NCBI GenBank assembly: GCA_023269545.1
Contig: JAHFTB010000024.1
Span: 1-38,204 of the forward strand
Reading direction: 5' to 3'
Length of the DNA: 38,204 bases
Source: Verrucomicrobiota bacterium
GTDB lineage: Bacteria > Verrucomicrobiota > Verrucomicrobiia > Chthoniobacterales > Xiphinematobacteraceae
Both the position numbers and the translations under genes were made by a program. The notes beneath the pieces are model-generated. The model worked only from the letters and a program-made list of their open reading frames with translations. It did not search any database and had not been told where the DNA came from. How positions within the stretch are numbered: position 1 is the first letter of the stretch; every line of letters starts with the position of its first letter. This document shows positions 7,983 through 15,105 of this stretch, piece after piece.

Positions 7983-10496
7983 ATGGAGCTCCAGCCGGTA
8001 CGTGTTCGCGCCAAATTCTTTTTTGAGTCTGATAAGACCAAATTTTTTATTAAAGGGACTACTTACGGGCCCTTTGCCCCTGATGTCCATGGGGAACATT
8101 TCGGTTCTCCCGAAAAGTTTTCTAGGGATCTCATTCTTCTCCAAGAGGTTGGAGTCAATCTTCTCCGTGTTTATTACGCCCCTCCCAAGTGGTTTTTAGA
8201 TCTTTGTGCCGGCGCTGGCATTCGGGTCCTCGTGACCATTCCATGGGCTGAACACATCGCATTTCTTGGGAACAGTAGAGTAGTCCGCGAAATTGAGCAA
8301 ACAGTCATACAAAGCGTCCGCCAAAATGCAGGGCATGGTGCTATTTTTGGCTATCTGGTGGGGAATGAAATTCCCAGTACGATGGTGCGTTGGCTGGGGG
8401 CCCGTGCCGTTACCGAATTTATCGAACATCTGATCCATCTGGCGCGTCCGCTAGACCCGCATGTTCTCTACTCTTATGCTAATTATCCGCCTACTGAATA
8501 TCTTCTCCCTCAAAATGTAGATTTCTTCACTTTCAACGTCTATTTACACCGGCAGGAAGATTTTTCGCATTATCTCTTACGACTTCAAAATCTTGCGGAA
8601 GATCGCCCTCTCGTTCTAGGTGAATTTGGCATGGATACCATTCGACATCCGGAGGAAGAGCAGGCTGAAATGCTGGGTTGGCATATTGAAAGCGTCGTTC
8701 GAGCCGGCCTTGCTGGCACTGTTCTCTATGCATGGACTGACGAATGGTTCCGCGGCGGCATGGAGATTACTGACTGGGCATTTGGACTCGTCACCCGGAA
8801 CAGGCGCCCCAAACTCGCCTATCAGACCGTTCGTCGTTTGTTTTCCGGAACAGAGCCCATGACGAAGCGCGTCCACCTCCCGGAATATCCGCAAGTCTCC
8901 GTGATCGTCTGTTCATATAATGGAGGCAAGACACTCGACCGTTGCTTGGAGTCTCTCAAGGCCATCGATTATCCGGAGTATGAGGTCATTCTTGTAGATG
9001 ATGGGTCTCAGGATGATACGCAGGAGATTGCCAGCCGCCACCCCTGGATCCGCAATATTCACCAGGCAAACCACGGTCTCAGTGTCGCCCGCAATGTGGG
9101 GGCGGCTGCGGCAACTGGCTCGATCATCGCGTATACTGATTCGGACTGTATGGCGGATCCGGACTGGCTGTATTATTTGGTGGGAACTCTCCTCAGCGGC
9201 AATTATGCCGGAGTAGGAGGACCTAACGTTTCTCCTCCTGCGGAAAACTGGGTTCAAGCTTGTGTGGCAGCTGCACCCGGAGGCCCCAGCCATGTTCTGC
9301 TAACTGATGTCGAAGCCGAACACATTCCTGGCTGTAACATGGCTTTCCGCAAATGGGCATTCGATTCCATTGGCGGGTTTGATTCCGAATATCGGAAGGC
9401 CGGAGATGATGTGGATTTCTGCTGGAGGCTTCAACAAAGTGGGCAGGTCATCGCCTTTAGCCCCTCCGCTATTGTTTGGCACTATCGTCGCTTCACTCTC
9501 TCGGCCTTCCGAAAGCAACAGGAAGGATACGGAGAAGCGGAGTCACTATTGCGATTTAAGCATTTGGTTTTTTTTGGTCCTACGGGCACGGCAAAGTGGC
9601 GTGGCCAGATTTATGGAGCGCCCCGTTTTACATGGCTCGTCAATCGTCCCATCATCTATCATGGCGTCTTTGGTGAAGGTCTTTTTCAGTGTATTTACCC
9701 CACGCCCCAGTCGGAAATTGCGGCATATGTGAGCAGTATTGAATGGGTGGTATTCACCGTTTTCGTATTTCTTCTTTCGATCCCTTTTCCCATTCTACGC
9801 ATTATTCCCTATCTCATGTTTGGAGGTACTTTTTTGGTAGCCCTTTCCTATATGATTCATGCTAAGTTAGAATCGCGCTTCGACACGATTCGCGCCCGGT
9901 TATTAGTGGCATTTTTGGCTCTTACGCAACCTTTGGTTCGAGGTTGGTGGCGATATTATACTTGGCTAAAGTTTAAGCGGACGCCTCTTTCTGTGATCGC
10001 AACTCGGGAAAAAAATTTTTCACCTTCCCGGCTGCGGAATTCCACTCATCTCTTGTTTTGGAGCGAAGACGGTCGCGGTCGAGACGCGCTTCTTCTCGAA
10101 ATTATCGATAGCCTGGAAAAGGAGGGCTGGAGCTATTCCACTGACACCGGTTGGAAAGAATGGGATGTCAAAGTCTACGGAAGTATTTGGTGGGACGTCA
10201 CTCTCCGAAGCGTTACGGAATATCATGGAGGACCGAAGTGCCTGACTCGGGTCGGCTTAAAAAGCAAGATGCTCACAACCACTTTTTTGACGAATGTGAT
10301 AGCAGTGGGAATATTAGGCTATCGTGGTTTTATTGACGGCGACCTTTGGCTACAAGTCCCGTATCTGATTTTTGTTATTTATTTATTTAATAATGCACGT
10401 GTTTTAAAACGTCGTGTTGCGCAATTAGTTGAAGCGGCGGCGAATCGAATTCAACTTACGCGTGTATCAGAAAAGATGCCTCATATTAGTTCGTAG
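7983..10496 (+). CDS. Fusion of GH-like TIM-barrel domain and family 2 glycosyltransferase, membrane-bound
   Basis: An 837-residue two-domain protein. Residues about 15-290 resemble a GH2-type TIM barrel: FFIKGTTYGPF, NLLRVYYAPP, the acid/base-type GNEI (E129), and the nucleophile-type GEFG (E214). Residues about 303-545 form a GT2 domain: VSVIVCSYNGG, LVDDGS (D339, D340), the metal-binding DSD (386-388), HIPGCNMAFR, and GDDVDFCWRL. Hydrophobic segments follow near 577-612, with another pair near 775-815. The GT presumably transfers sugar from a nucleotide donor at the inner membrane; the GH part may trim or bind the glycan. Acceptor and product are unknown. Similar fusions occur in several phyla. 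No other polysaccharide genes flank it. The start is the first ATG after the CYTH promoter gap. Confidence 0.88.
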   Translation: MELQPVRVRAKFFFESDKTKFFIKGTTYGPFAPDVHGEHFGSPEKFSRDLILLQEVGVNLLRVYYAPPKWFLDLCAGAGIRVLVTIPWAEHIAFLGNSRVVREIEQTVIQSVRQNAGHGAIFGYLVGNEIPSTMVRWLGARAVTEFIEHLIHLARPLDPHVLYSYANYPPTEYLLPQNVDFFTFNVYLHRQEDFSHYLLRLQNLAEDRPLVLGEFGMDTIRHPEEEQAEMLGWHIESVVRAGLAGTVLYAWTDEWFRGGMEITDWAFGLVTRNRRPKLAYQTVRRLFSGTEPMTKRVHLPEYPQVSVIVCSYNGGKTLDRCLESLKAIDYPEYEVILVDDGSQDDTQEIASRHPWIRNIHQANHGLSVARNVGAAAATGSIIAYTDSDCMADPDWLYYLVGTLLSGNYAGVGGPNVSPPAENWVQACVAAAPGGPSHVLLTDVEAEHIPGCNMAFRKWAFDSIGGFDSEYRKAGDDVDFCWRLQQSGQVIAFSPSAIVWHYRRFTLSAFRKQQEGYGEAESLLRFKHLVFFGPTGTAKWRGQIYGAPRFTWLVNRPIIYHGVFGEGLFQCIYPTPQSEIAAYVSSIEWVVFTVFVFLLSIPFPILRIIPYLMFGGTFLVALSYMIHAKLESRFDTIRARLLVAFLALTQPLVRGWWRYYTWLKFKRTPLSVIATREKNFSPSRLRNSTHLLFWSEDGRGRDALLLEIIDSLEKEGWSYSTDTGWKEWDVKVYGSIWWDVTLRSVTEYHGGPKCLTRVGLKSKMLTTTFLTNVIAVGILGYRGFIDGDLWLQVPYLIFVIYLFNNARVLKRRVAQLVEAAANRIQLTRVSEKMPHISS

Positions 10497-10518
10497 TGGG
10501 TGGTTCGCAGAACTCACT
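10495..10518. repeat. Short palindromic repeat after the GH/GT2 stop codon
   Basis: AGTGGGTGGTTCGC..GAACTCACT contains an outer AGTG/CACT pairing and an inner GTTC-GCA-GAAC hairpin. A closely similar sequence follows the stop codon of the gene ending at 26931. It may act as a weak processing or termination hairpin or be a REP-type repeat. Confidence 0.45.
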
Positions 10519-10526
10519 GTCCGTTG

Positions 10527-10606
10527 ATATAGCGGAATTCCTATAAAACTCCTGGCAATTCTTCCCGTGCATATTATTTTATATAGCGAAAGTCCTATAA
10601 CACTCC
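10527..10606 (+). repeat. Two direct copies of a 26-bp TATAGCG repeat
   Basis: Copies at 10527-10552 and 10581-10606 differ at three positions. Each contains TATAG...CTATA as an imperfect inverted repeat around GCGGAATTC or GCGAAAGTC. They fill the gap between the GH/GT2 gene and queA. Related sequences lie near 2207, 29958 and 37144. Confidence 0.7.
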
Positions 10607-10634
10607 CTAGCGGAATAAAATGTTCTGAAAACAT

Positions 10635-11597
10635 TTGAACTACGATTACGAACTACCTGAATCACTCATTGCACACCGCCCTCTCGAAGAGCGAGGAGAT
10701 TCACGTATGTTAGTGCTTGAACGTCGCACAGGCAGTATCATCCACACCTCGTTTGCAAATTTTCCAAAATTTATTCAGCATGGCGATCTTGTCGTCCTTA
10801 ATGATTCCCGAGTCATTCCCGCACGAATTTTCTCATCCGATCATCGAGTGGAGCTTCTAGTTCTCGAACAAATGCCAGGACTCCGCTGGAAATGTTTTGT
10901 CAAACCGGGTCGTCGGATGCGACTGGGAATGACCATCCAAATCGCGAGTGCAACAGCAACAGTGGTTGAGATTCTTCAAGAAAGCGGAGTGCGTATTCTG
11001 CAATTGAGCGATCCCGTGGACTTGAATACTTGCGGAATCCTTCCCCTTCCTCCCTATATCAAACGTCCCGTCGATTTGGCTGACAGTGAACGGTATCAGA
11101 CTATTTTTGCACGGTCACCCGGATCCATTGCCGCCCCAACGGCCGGTCTTCACTTTCACTCCGATATCCTCTCCCTCATTCCACATGTTTTTCTTACATT
11201 ACATGTGGGTGCGGGCACTTTTCTTCCAGTCAAAACCGAGCGAATCGAAGACCATGTCATGCATGAGGAAACTTATTCTTTGCCTGCACCAACGGCCGAT
11301 GCCGTGAATGGCGCTCGTCGAACGATAGCGGTTGGCACTACGGTCACCCGAGTTCTTGAATCTCAACCTCCAGGCCCCCTCCAGTCCGCCACGGGTTCCA
11401 CACGCCTTTTTATTCATCCCCCTTATCAGTTCCAACGGATTGACTGCCTTTTGACTAATTTTCATTTGCCTAAATCCACTCTCCTGATGCTTGCTTGCGC
11501 GTTCGGAGGAACCGAGGCTGTCTTCGCCGCCTATCATGAGGCGATTCAAAAAAAATATCGTTTCTTTAGCTATGGCGATTGTATGCTCATTCTTTGA
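10635..11597 (+). CDS. queA: S-adenosylmethionine:tRNA ribosyltransferase-isomerase QueA
   Basis: A 320-residue enzyme that transfers and isomerises the ribosyl moiety of SAM onto 7-aminomethyl-7-deazaguanine in tRNA, giving epoxyqueuosine. Hallmarks: YDYELPESLIAHRPLEERGDSRMLVL at the N-terminus, VLNDSRVIPARI, PLPPYIKR, the PTAGLHF motif, LHVGAGTF.PV, and TNFHLPKSTLLML near the C-terminus. The start is a TTG at 10635: the only nearby upstream ATG (10620) is followed two codons later by TGA, and homology begins right after the TTG. A 6-bp hairpin (10619-10624 with 10630-10635) abuts the start codon. The stop codon lies immediately next to that of tadA on the other strand. Confidence 0.94.
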   Translation: MNYDYELPESLIAHRPLEERGDSRMLVLERRTGSIIHTSFANFPKFIQHGDLVVLNDSRVIPARIFSSDHRVELLVLEQMPGLRWKCFVKPGRRMRLGMTIQIASATATVVEILQESGVRILQLSDPVDLNTCGILPLPPYIKRPVDLADSERYQTIFARSPGSIAAPTAGLHFHSDILSLIPHVFLTLHVGAGTFLPVKTERIEDHVMHEETYSLPAPTADAVNGARRTIAVGTTVTRVLESQPPGPLQSATGSTRLFIHPPYQFQRIDCLLTNFHLPKSTLLMLACAFGGTEAVFAAYHEAIQKKYRFFSYGDCMLIL

Positions 11598-12101
11598 TCA
11601 TGCGTCCTCCGCCCGACGATGAGCAAAAAATTCTTTTAGAATGGCTCCGCATTCCGGCGCTCGCACTCCGGAAACTATCCAGCACTGATGGTTGAATCCC
11701 TCCATTTGAAGTAAATTGATCCGTCCACCCGCTCCTCCACTGCGTGGATCCGGGCATCCAAATATGACCCGTCTCAGGCGTGCCAGTACTATTGCTCCGG
11801 CACACATGGGACAGGGCTCTTTTGTAACATATAAATCGCAATCAATTAATCTCCAATCATTTACTGCGTTTTCCGCTTGGGTGATCGCTAACATTTCCGC
11901 ATGCGCAGTGGCATCTTTCAAAGTTTCCACTTGGTTATGAGCACGCGCAACAATCTCTCCTGCGCGGACGATCACCGCGCCTACAGGCACTTCTTCTTGC
12001 GTCCAGGCCTTCCTTGCTTGCCGTAAAGCTTCACCCATAAAATGGCTGTCCGAGGCCACATCCACCTCCCGGGGGGCGTCAGTACTTTTTTTAACATCCA
12101 T
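11598..12101 (-). CDS. tadA: tRNA-specific adenosine deaminase TadA
   Basis: A 167-residue zinc deaminase that converts adenosine 34 to inosine in tRNA-Arg(ACG). The catalytic HAE is at residues 67-69 (E69 is the proton shuttle) and the zinc ligands PCPMC lie at 96-100. The surrounding sequence VPVGAVIV, AHN, GGAGGRINLL fits TadA rather than cytidine deaminases. A short charged N-terminal extension of about 17 residues precedes the conserved helix FMGEALRQA, so the true start might be the ATG at residue 22. The gene ends exactly where queA ends on the opposite strand and diverges from rpe with 140 bp between. Confidence 0.94.
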   Translation of the reverse strand: MDVKKSTDAPREVDVASDSHFMGEALRQARKAWTQEEVPVGAVIVRAGEIVARAHNQVETLKDATAHAEMLAITQAENAVNDWRLIDCDLYVTKEPCPMCAGAIVLARLRRVIFGCPDPRSGGAGGRINLLQMEGFNHQCWIVSGVRAPECGAILKEFFAHRRAEDA

Positions 12102-12241
12102 GAGCGCCCTGTTACCGCATGGACCAGGGGAGTGCGAGAATAAAGAGGCTTCACCTTTTCTCTTCTGCGCAGCTTTTTTAGGTTGTGGAGTCCATCAACT
12201 CGATGTGTGCATTTATTATCACAATACCTTAGGGTAGCCGG

Positions 12242-12916
12242 ATGCAGAATTTATCCTTGAATCATTCTCAATCGCTTGTCGCCACATCGATTCTCGCCTG
12301 TGATTTTTCGCAGCTTGGGGCAGAAATACAGCGAGTCACTACCGCTGGCTCCGATTGGATCCATTGCGATGTGATGGATGGTCATTTTGTGAACAACATT
12401 TCTTTTGGTTCAGCCTTTGTGCAGGCTGCTTCATGTCACACTTCGCTCCCTCTGGATATCCACCTCATGATTGACCACCCTGATCACTATCTGGATCGCT
12501 TTCTTCCATTGAGCCATTCCATTACTTCGCATGTGGAAGCACCTCATCCAGTCTCCCACACACTGGCTCGCGTACGCGAGGCAGGACGCCTTGCTGGATT
12601 AGCACTCAATCCTGAAACCCCTCTCGAACAAATTTCCCCTTATATTGGCAAGTTCGATATTCTCCTTATCATGACAGTCCACCCTGGTTTTGGTGGGCAG
12701 GCGTTTATCCCCAAGGTTTTGGAAAAAATCAGACAGGCTGTTCAACTTCGCTCTCAGGAGGGACTCAGTTTCCACATTGAAGTCGACGGAGGTATCACCC
12801 CGGAAACAGCAGCTGTTTGCCGTTCCGCTGGCGCGAATGTTTTTGTGGCGGGCACCGCTATCTTTAAAGCAAATGACTCCTCCGTTGCTATTCGCGAAAT
12901 CCGCGGAGAACAATAA
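12242..12916 (+). CDS. rpe: Ribulose-phosphate 3-epimerase
   Basis: A 224-residue TIM-barrel enzyme interconverting ribulose 5-phosphate and xylulose 5-phosphate in the pentose phosphate pathway. Conserved elements: SILACDFSQLG near the N-terminus, the metal-binding HCDVMDGHFV, LDIHLMI, LALNPETP, the phosphate-loop segment MTVHPGFGGQ.F, and EVDGGI with the catalytic aspartate. Length is typical. It appears monocistronic. The 140-bp gap to the divergent tadA gene carries its promoter, but no clear -35/-10 pair is assigned. Confidence 0.94.
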   Translation: MQNLSLNHSQSLVATSILACDFSQLGAEIQRVTTAGSDWIHCDVMDGHFVNNISFGSAFVQAASCHTSLPLDIHLMIDHPDHYLDRFLPLSHSITSHVEAPHPVSHTLARVREAGRLAGLALNPETPLEQISPYIGKFDILLIMTVHPGFGGQAFIPKVLEKIRQAVQLRSQEGLSFHIEVDGGITPETAAVCRSAGANVFVAGTAIFKANDSSVAIREIRGEQ

Positions 12917-12931
12917 TAAAAGAAGCAAACC

Positions 12932-13102
12932 CTAATTACCTAATTATCTAATTGATATAGCTGCTATTCCATGCTCAGCCTATCAAATAAATGTATTTAT
13001 ATTTGGAATCCATTTATATTTGATCCCAGTTTTTACGATATAATACTCAGATTAATAATGAGTTACGAAATATTATCGATGCCATGTAAAACGAAGTTTA
13101 CA
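12932..13102. repeat. AT-rich leader with short tandem and inverted repeats upstream of the symporter gene
   Basis: The 228-bp gap between rpe and the symporter gene is AT-rich. It holds three tandem 8-mers of the form CTAATTAY/CTAATTGA at 12932-12955, a 17-bp direct repeat (ATTTATATTTG core at 12995 and 13012), and a perfect inverted repeat TGTAAA-ACGAAG-TTTACA at 13085-13102, which could be an operator. A TATAAT box occurs near 13036-13041 without an obvious -35 partner. Confidence 0.45.
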
Positions 13103-13144
13103 AACGGGAGAAAATAAATACAATTGGTTGCATAACTTACTCCC

Positions 13145-14860
13145 ATGAACGTTATCCCTTTGCCTGTTCTTGCTGCGGAATTGCCACATCTCCTTCACCT
13201 TGGCACCATCGACTTTCTCATAATTTTAATTTATTTCGTATTCGTTCTGGGAATTGGATTTTACCTAAAACGATTTGCCAAAACAGGCGAAGACTTCTTT
13301 TTAGCGGGTCGTAGCATGACCGCCTGGATTGCCGGGCTAAGTTTTCTTTCCGCTAATCTTGGATCACTTGAATTGATGGGCTGGGCAGGCGCAACCTATC
13401 AATATGGTATTTTAGCCGCTCATTGGTATTGGATTGGTGCCGTGCCCGCCATGGTTTTATTAGGTATCGTCATGATGCCTTTCTATTATATTTCCAAGAC
13501 CCATTCGGTGCCCGGTTATTTGCAGCTACGATTTGGCAACGGAAGCCGGGCCCTATCAGCTATTACCTTTGCCGTGATGACAATCCTCATGAGCGGCATT
13601 AATATGTTTGCCATGGCCTTAGTCATGAAAGTGGTATTGGGATGGGACCTTTATGTAAGCATTTGGATCTCCTCCCTAACCGTAGGAACCTATGTGGTTT
13701 TTGGCGGTTTACTCTCCGCCATTTTTAACGAAGTGCTTCAATTTATGCTCATCTGGCTGGGAGCATTGGTCATTCCTATCATGGGTCTTATCGAGACCGG
13801 AGGATGGACAGGGATGGTCAAACGGATTCATGAGCAATTTCCCGCCACTGATTATACTCATCTTTGGGCACCGCTCTCTTCCTTCACCTCCAATCCCATG
13901 GGCATTCATTGGACGGGTATTGTATTTGGCTTGGGATCCGTTCTTGCCATGGGTTATTGGACCACGGACTTCCTTGTGGTTCAGCGCGTGCTTACCGCAA
14001 AGAATCTTCGCGCCGCCAAAATGGCTCCTATTATCGGAGCATTCTTTAAGATGCTCGTTCCGTTCATTGTGATCCTTCCCGGACTACTTGCTCTTGCCCT
14101 TCTTCCCATCAAATTAGTACCGGAAACTATGGCTGCCTCAGGAGGCGCACATAGTTATAATGAAGTTCTTCCTTTGATGCTGGCACGTTATGCCGGACCG
14201 GGCCTTTTAGGTCTTGGGATCACCGCTTTGATTGCCGGATTTATGTCTGGCATGGCAGGAAATATCAGCGCTTTTTCGACCGTTTGGACTTACGACATTT
14301 ATAGACCTATGTTTAAGCCAAACGCGACGGATGCCCACTATCTGGCTATGGGCCGATGGTGTACCATCTTGGGAGTTCTTGTCAGCATTGGAGCTGCTTA
14401 TCTCTGCATGCATTTCAAAAGCATTATGGACTATGTTCAGGCATTGTTCAGTTTCTTTATCGCTCCTCTTTTTGGCACTGTTTTATTAGGAATGCTTTGG
14501 AAACGTGCAACAAATGCGGGAGGATTTTGGGGATTATTGGCAGGGGTAGGATCTTCCATTGGCATGTATGCTTGGGTGCAAGTAGACCCCAAGGCACTCA
14601 AATACATTGCCTTGAGCAGTAATGCACAGGACATGGCCGAGAACATGTACCGCGCACTTTGGAGCTGGATCATCTGTGTTCTGGTTACCGTCGTGATCAG
14701 CTACCTCACAAAGCCACGCCCTGAACAGGAGTTAGTGGGGCTAGTACGAGGATGCACCACTCTTCCCTCTGAAGAGCATTGCCCTCTTTTTCAACGACCC
14801 GCGTTTTGGGCAGTAATTGTTATTCTCATTCTCGTCATCGTTAACTTCATCTTCCGCTAA
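13145..14860 (+). CDS. Sodium/solute symporter (SSS family)
   Basis: A 571-residue integral membrane protein with 13-14 predicted helices. The N-terminus has the SSS-family pattern DFLIILIYFVFVLGIGFYLK followed by EDFFLAGRSM, FLSANLGSLELMGWAGATYQYG (sodium-site helix 1), and the SVPGYLQLRFG loop; AGFMSGMAGNISAFSTVWTYDIY matches the conserved TM8-type region. Transport of a sugar, inositol or similar solute with sodium into the cytoplasm is expected, but the substrate cannot be read from the sequence. A two-helix small protein follows after 5 bp and is probably co-translated. Confidence 0.9.
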   Translation: MNVIPLPVLAAELPHLLHLGTIDFLIILIYFVFVLGIGFYLKRFAKTGEDFFLAGRSMTAWIAGLSFLSANLGSLELMGWAGATYQYGILAAHWYWIGAVPAMVLLGIVMMPFYYISKTHSVPGYLQLRFGNGSRALSAITFAVMTILMSGINMFAMALVMKVVLGWDLYVSIWISSLTVGTYVVFGGLLSAIFNEVLQFMLIWLGALVIPIMGLIETGGWTGMVKRIHEQFPATDYTHLWAPLSSFTSNPMGIHWTGIVFGLGSVLAMGYWTTDFLVVQRVLTAKNLRAAKMAPIIGAFFKMLVPFIVILPGLLALALLPIKLVPETMAASGGAHSYNEVLPLMLARYAGPGLLGLGITALIAGFMSGMAGNISAFSTVWTYDIYRPMFKPNATDAHYLAMGRWCTILGVLVSIGAAYLCMHFKSIMDYVQALFSFFIAPLFGTVLLGMLWKRATNAGGFWGLLAGVGSSIGMYAWVQVDPKALKYIALSSNAQDMAENMYRALWSWIICVLVTVVISYLTKPRPEQELVGLVRGCTTLPSEEHCPLFQRPAFWAVIVILILVIVNFIFR

Positions 14861-14865
14861 TACCC

Positions 14866-15084
14866 ATGAAAGAACACGCTATCTCTATCTGGTATCTGAT
14901 TGGTCAATTACTGGTCATTTATGGAGCCCTTATCGGAGGCACTGGCATTTACTATTGCTTCCATCCCCAGCCCGAGCGTCTTATCCTAGCATATCTGCAT
15001 GCTGACCTTTGGTGGGGAGTCTTTATGTTTCTATTAGGGCTTTTCTATATTTCGAAATTCAATCCCTCGAAAACAAAGCAATAA
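14866..15084 (+). CDS. Small two-helix membrane protein following the symporter
   Basis: A 72-residue protein with two hydrophobic segments (about 8-30 and 42-63) separated by a loop with HPQPER and HADLWWG. It starts 5 bp after the symporter stop, so the two are almost certainly co-expressed. No named family was recognised. The position suggests an accessory or stabilising subunit of the symporter; this is inference from context only. The short polar C-terminus ends in KTKQ. Confidence 0.75.
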   Translation: MKEHAISIWYLIGQLLVIYGALIGGTGIYYCFHPQPERLILAYLHADLWWGVFMFLLGLFYISKFNPSKTKQ

Positions 15085-15105
15085 CTGCAGAGACACGCAA
15101 GGTTC

